7,812 nucleotides of DNA from an uncultured Acidimicrobiia bacterium (GTDB lineage Bacteria > Actinomycetota > Acidimicrobiia > UBA5794). Numbering within the stretch: position 1 is the first letter of the stretch; each line of letters begins with the position of its first letter. The position numbers and the translations under genes are program-made. The stretch lies in NCBI GenBank assembly GCA_905480055.1, contig CAJQOW010000175.1, forward strand, positions 1 through 7,812, in the 5' to 3' direction. Below, one piece after another: positions 5,877-7,812 of this stretch. A model generated the notes under the pieces. The model had not been told where the DNA came from. It saw only the letters and a program-made list of their open reading frames with translations, and did not search any database.

Positions 5877-7812
5877 CTACTCGTCTCCGTTGACAGCTGC
5901 TATTGCAAGGGCTGAAAGCGACGCGCCCTCGGCCAGGTTCATCACTTTGACGCCCATCGAGTTCCGGCCATACCGGTTGATTGCATCCACCTGCTGGCGG
6001 ATGACGATGCCGTCTGACGATGTGATCACTGCCTCATCGGTCTCGGCGACCGCTCTCGCCGTCACCAATACGCCTCTGGTGGAAACGATCTTGATCGCCT
6101 TGACGCCCAGCCCGGCACGATGCTTGACGGGGAAGTCGACCATGGCGGTGCGCTTGCCGTATCCAGCTGACGTCAACAGGAGAACATCCTCGGCTTCGTC
6201 CGCAATGGCAGCACCGACGACCTCGTCACCCTCCTTGAGCTTGATCCCACGGACGCCCTGGGAGGCTCTGCCCATCGGGCGCACCTCGTCCTCCGTGAAG
6301 CGGATGCCCTGGCCGTTCCTGGTGAACATCATCAGGTCGGAGTCGCCATTCGTCTGGCGGACCGCTACCACTTCGTCGTCGTCCATCAGCTTGATGGCAA
6401 CGAGCACCTGGTTGCGGGAGTCGTAGTCGGAGAATTTCGACTTCTTCACCTGACCTGACTTGGTGAACATCACCAAGAAGCGGTTGGTCTCGTAGTCCCG
6501 CGTGTCGATGATCGCCTGGATGAACTCGTCAGCCTCGAGTGGCATCACTGCTTGGACCATGACGCCCTTGGCCGTGCGGTCCTTCCTCGGGATTTCGTGT
6601 GCGCGGATGCGATACACCCGTCCCTTGTTCGTGAAGAACAGGAGGTAGGCATGTGCCGAGGTGTGGAGGAGGTGGGTGACCACATCGTCCTCCCTCAGCC
6701 CTGTTCCCTTGACGCCGCGACCTCCGCGACCCTGTGTGCGGTACGCACGGGCCAGGACAGACTTCACGTAGCCGGCGTTCGAGATCGACACAACGAGTTC
6801 CTCGTCAGCGATCAAGTCCTCGAGGGACATGTCGCCGGCATCGGGAATGATCCGACTGCGCCGTTCATCAGCGAACTTGTCACGCACCTCGATCAGTTCT
6901 TCCCCAATCAGGGTTCGTCGCTGGGTCTCGCTTGCGAGGAGACCCTCGAGGTAGGCGATGGTCTTCTCGAGCTCGCCAAGCTCTTCGCGGAGCTTCGTTG
7001 TCTCGAGCGCCGTCAGCCTGCGCAGCGGCATGTCGAGGATGTGGTTTGCCTGGATCTCCGAGAGCGCAAACTCCTCCATCAAGCCGGTGCGTGCGTCGTC
7101 GACGGTGTCTGACGATCGGATGATCTGAACCACGCGATCGATGTTGTCGAGGGCGATGAGCAGTCCACGAATGATGTGTGCACGAGCTTCGGCCTTGTCG
7201 AGCCGGAACTGTGAACGTCGTTCGATGACCTCGAGCTGGTGCTCCACATAGTGGTGCACGATCTGGGCGAGGTTGAGTGTGCGAGGCACCCCATCGACAA
7301 GTGCAACGTTGTTGACCGAGAAGCTGTCCTCGAGCTGGGTCATCTTGAACAGCTGGTTGAGGATGACCTGCGGGTTGGCGTCACGTTTGAGCTCGACAAC
7401 CATCCGGGTGCCGTTGCGGTCTGACTCGTCCCGAAGGTCGGCGATCCCCACGATGCTCTTGGCGCGCACGAGGTCGGCGATCTTCTCCATGATCCGATCG
7501 CGGGACGTCTGGTACGGAATCTCCGAGACGATGATGGCCATCCGGTTCTTCCGAATCTCGACGATGTCGGTGACGGCGCGCATCCGCACGGAGCCCTTGC
7601 CCGTGAGCAGCGCATCGGTGACACCCTTGTTCCCCACGATGTATGCACCTGTCGGGAAGTCCGGCCCCTTGACGAACTCCATGAGATCTTCCGCAGTCGC
7701 ATCGGGGTTGTCGAGGGCGTGGAGCACGGCATCGCAGGCCTCGCCGAGGTTGTGCGGAGCCATGTTCGTCGCCATGCCGACCGCGATACCCGTCGAACCG
7801 TTGACGAGCAGG
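5877..7812 (-). CDS. gyrA: DNA gyrase subunit A, C-terminal part (5' end outside window)
   Basis: The last 644 residues of GyrA, the breakage-rejoining subunit that with GyrB introduces negative supercoils. The visible part opens with NGSTGIAVGMATNMAPHNL, a conserved stretch of the winged-helix/tower region some 160-170 residues into the full protein. The catalytic tyrosine and the quinolone-resistance region are therefore outside the window. The tower and a charged coiled-coil arm (LREELGELEKTIAYLEGLL, about 274-292 in visible numbering) follow, and then the C-terminal propeller. The propeller begins with the GyrA box QGRGGRG (360-366; bases 6734-6714), which separates gyrase from topoisomerase IV ParC. 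Repeated blade motifs such as YLLFFTNKGRVYRI, FLVMFTKSGQVKKSKF and DLMMFTRNGQGIRF follow. The stop is TAG, and the protein ends soon after the last blade without a long acidic tail. Confidence 0.97.
   Translation of the reverse strand, partial: LLVNGSTGIAVGMATNMAPHNLGEACDAVLHALDNPDATAEDLMEFVKGPDFPTGAYIVGNKGVTDALLTGKGSVRMRAVTDIVEIRKNRMAIIVSEIPYQTSRDRIMEKIADLVRAKSIVGIADLRDESDRNGTRMVVELKRDANPQVILNQLFKMTQLEDSFSVNNVALVDGVPRTLNLAQIVHHYVEHQLEVIERRSQFRLDKAEARAHIIRGLLIALDNIDRVVQIIRSSDTVDDARTGLMEEFALSEIQANHILDMPLRRLTALETTKLREELGELEKTIAYLEGLLASETQRRTLIGEELIEVRDKFADERRSRIIPDAGDMSLEDLIADEELVVSISNAGYVKSVLARAYRTQGRGGRGVKGTGLREDDVVTHLLHTSAHAYLLFFTNKGRVYRIRAHEIPRKDRTAKGVMVQAVMPLEADEFIQAIIDTRDYETNRFLVMFTKSGQVKKSKFSDYDSRNQVLVAIKLMDDDEVVAVRQTNGDSDLMMFTRNGQGIRFTEDEVRPMGRASQGVRGIKLKEGDEVVGAAIADEAEDVLLLTSAGYGKRTAMVDFPVKHRAGLGVKAIKIVSTRGVLVTARAVAETDEAVITSSDGIVIRQQVDAINRYGRNSMGVKVMNLAEGASLSALAIAAVNGDE

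Noticed and set aside
5698..6426. Plus-strand open frame of 242 codons across the gyrA end
   Set aside because: It is antisense to well-conserved gyrA and to the DUF3566 start, and is Ser/Thr/Pro-rich without motifs.
1..7812. CRISPR array, insertion sequence, phage or defence genes
   Set aside because: No spaced direct repeats, terminal inverted repeats, transposase or defence-type motifs were seen; the content is housekeeping, transport and an uncharacterised cassette.

Overview
The window reads as chromosomal DNA of a GC-rich actinobacterium, most likely from the class Acidimicrobiia or a close relative. Three things point there. gyrA is followed directly by a DUF3566 membrane-protein gene, an arrangement typical of Actinobacteria. 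Both lipoproteins carry long Ser/Thr-rich linkers after the lipidated cysteine. GTG starts and 4-base start/stop overlaps are common. The class-level placement is inference; the phylum-level one is stronger.

Left part (1-2310, minus strand): a vitamin B12 uptake operon, btuF-btuC-btuD, with ATGA and GTGA overlaps between the genes; btuD leaves the window after 19 codons. Its leader holds a recognisable cobalamin riboswitch, followed by three mutually complementary segments (GGAGGAGA, TCTCCTCC and GAGGAG, the last being the Shine-Dalgarno sequence of btuF). This looks like a translational switch that hides or frees the ribosome binding site. The riboswitch is what makes cobalamin, rather than iron-siderophore, the likely substrate.

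Middle (2392-5274, plus strand): a divergent three-gene unit. It encodes a 45-residue single-span membrane peptide (possibly leaderless), a 240-residue protein with a Rossmann-like start whose glycine motif is degenerate, and a 671-residue exported lipoprotein with a thioredoxin-like domain (CVNC), a six-blade NHL propeller and a beta-rich C-terminal domain. The last resembles bacterial relatives of animal NHLRC2. The first two genes overlap at GTGA and the third follows after 10 bases, so they probably form one transcript. The function of the unit is unknown; it is the least described part of the window.

Right part (5298-7812, minus strand): the C-terminal three quarters or so of gyrA, then a DUF3566 gene 84 bases downstream. 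The DUF3566 gene and the NHL lipoprotein gene converge, with 23 bases between their stop codons and an 8-bp perfect inverted repeat across the junction. No tRNA, rRNA, CRISPR array, insertion sequence or phage gene was seen. No stretch over 300 bases lacks a gene; the longest gap (2118-2391) is filled by the riboswitch leader and the divergent promoter region.
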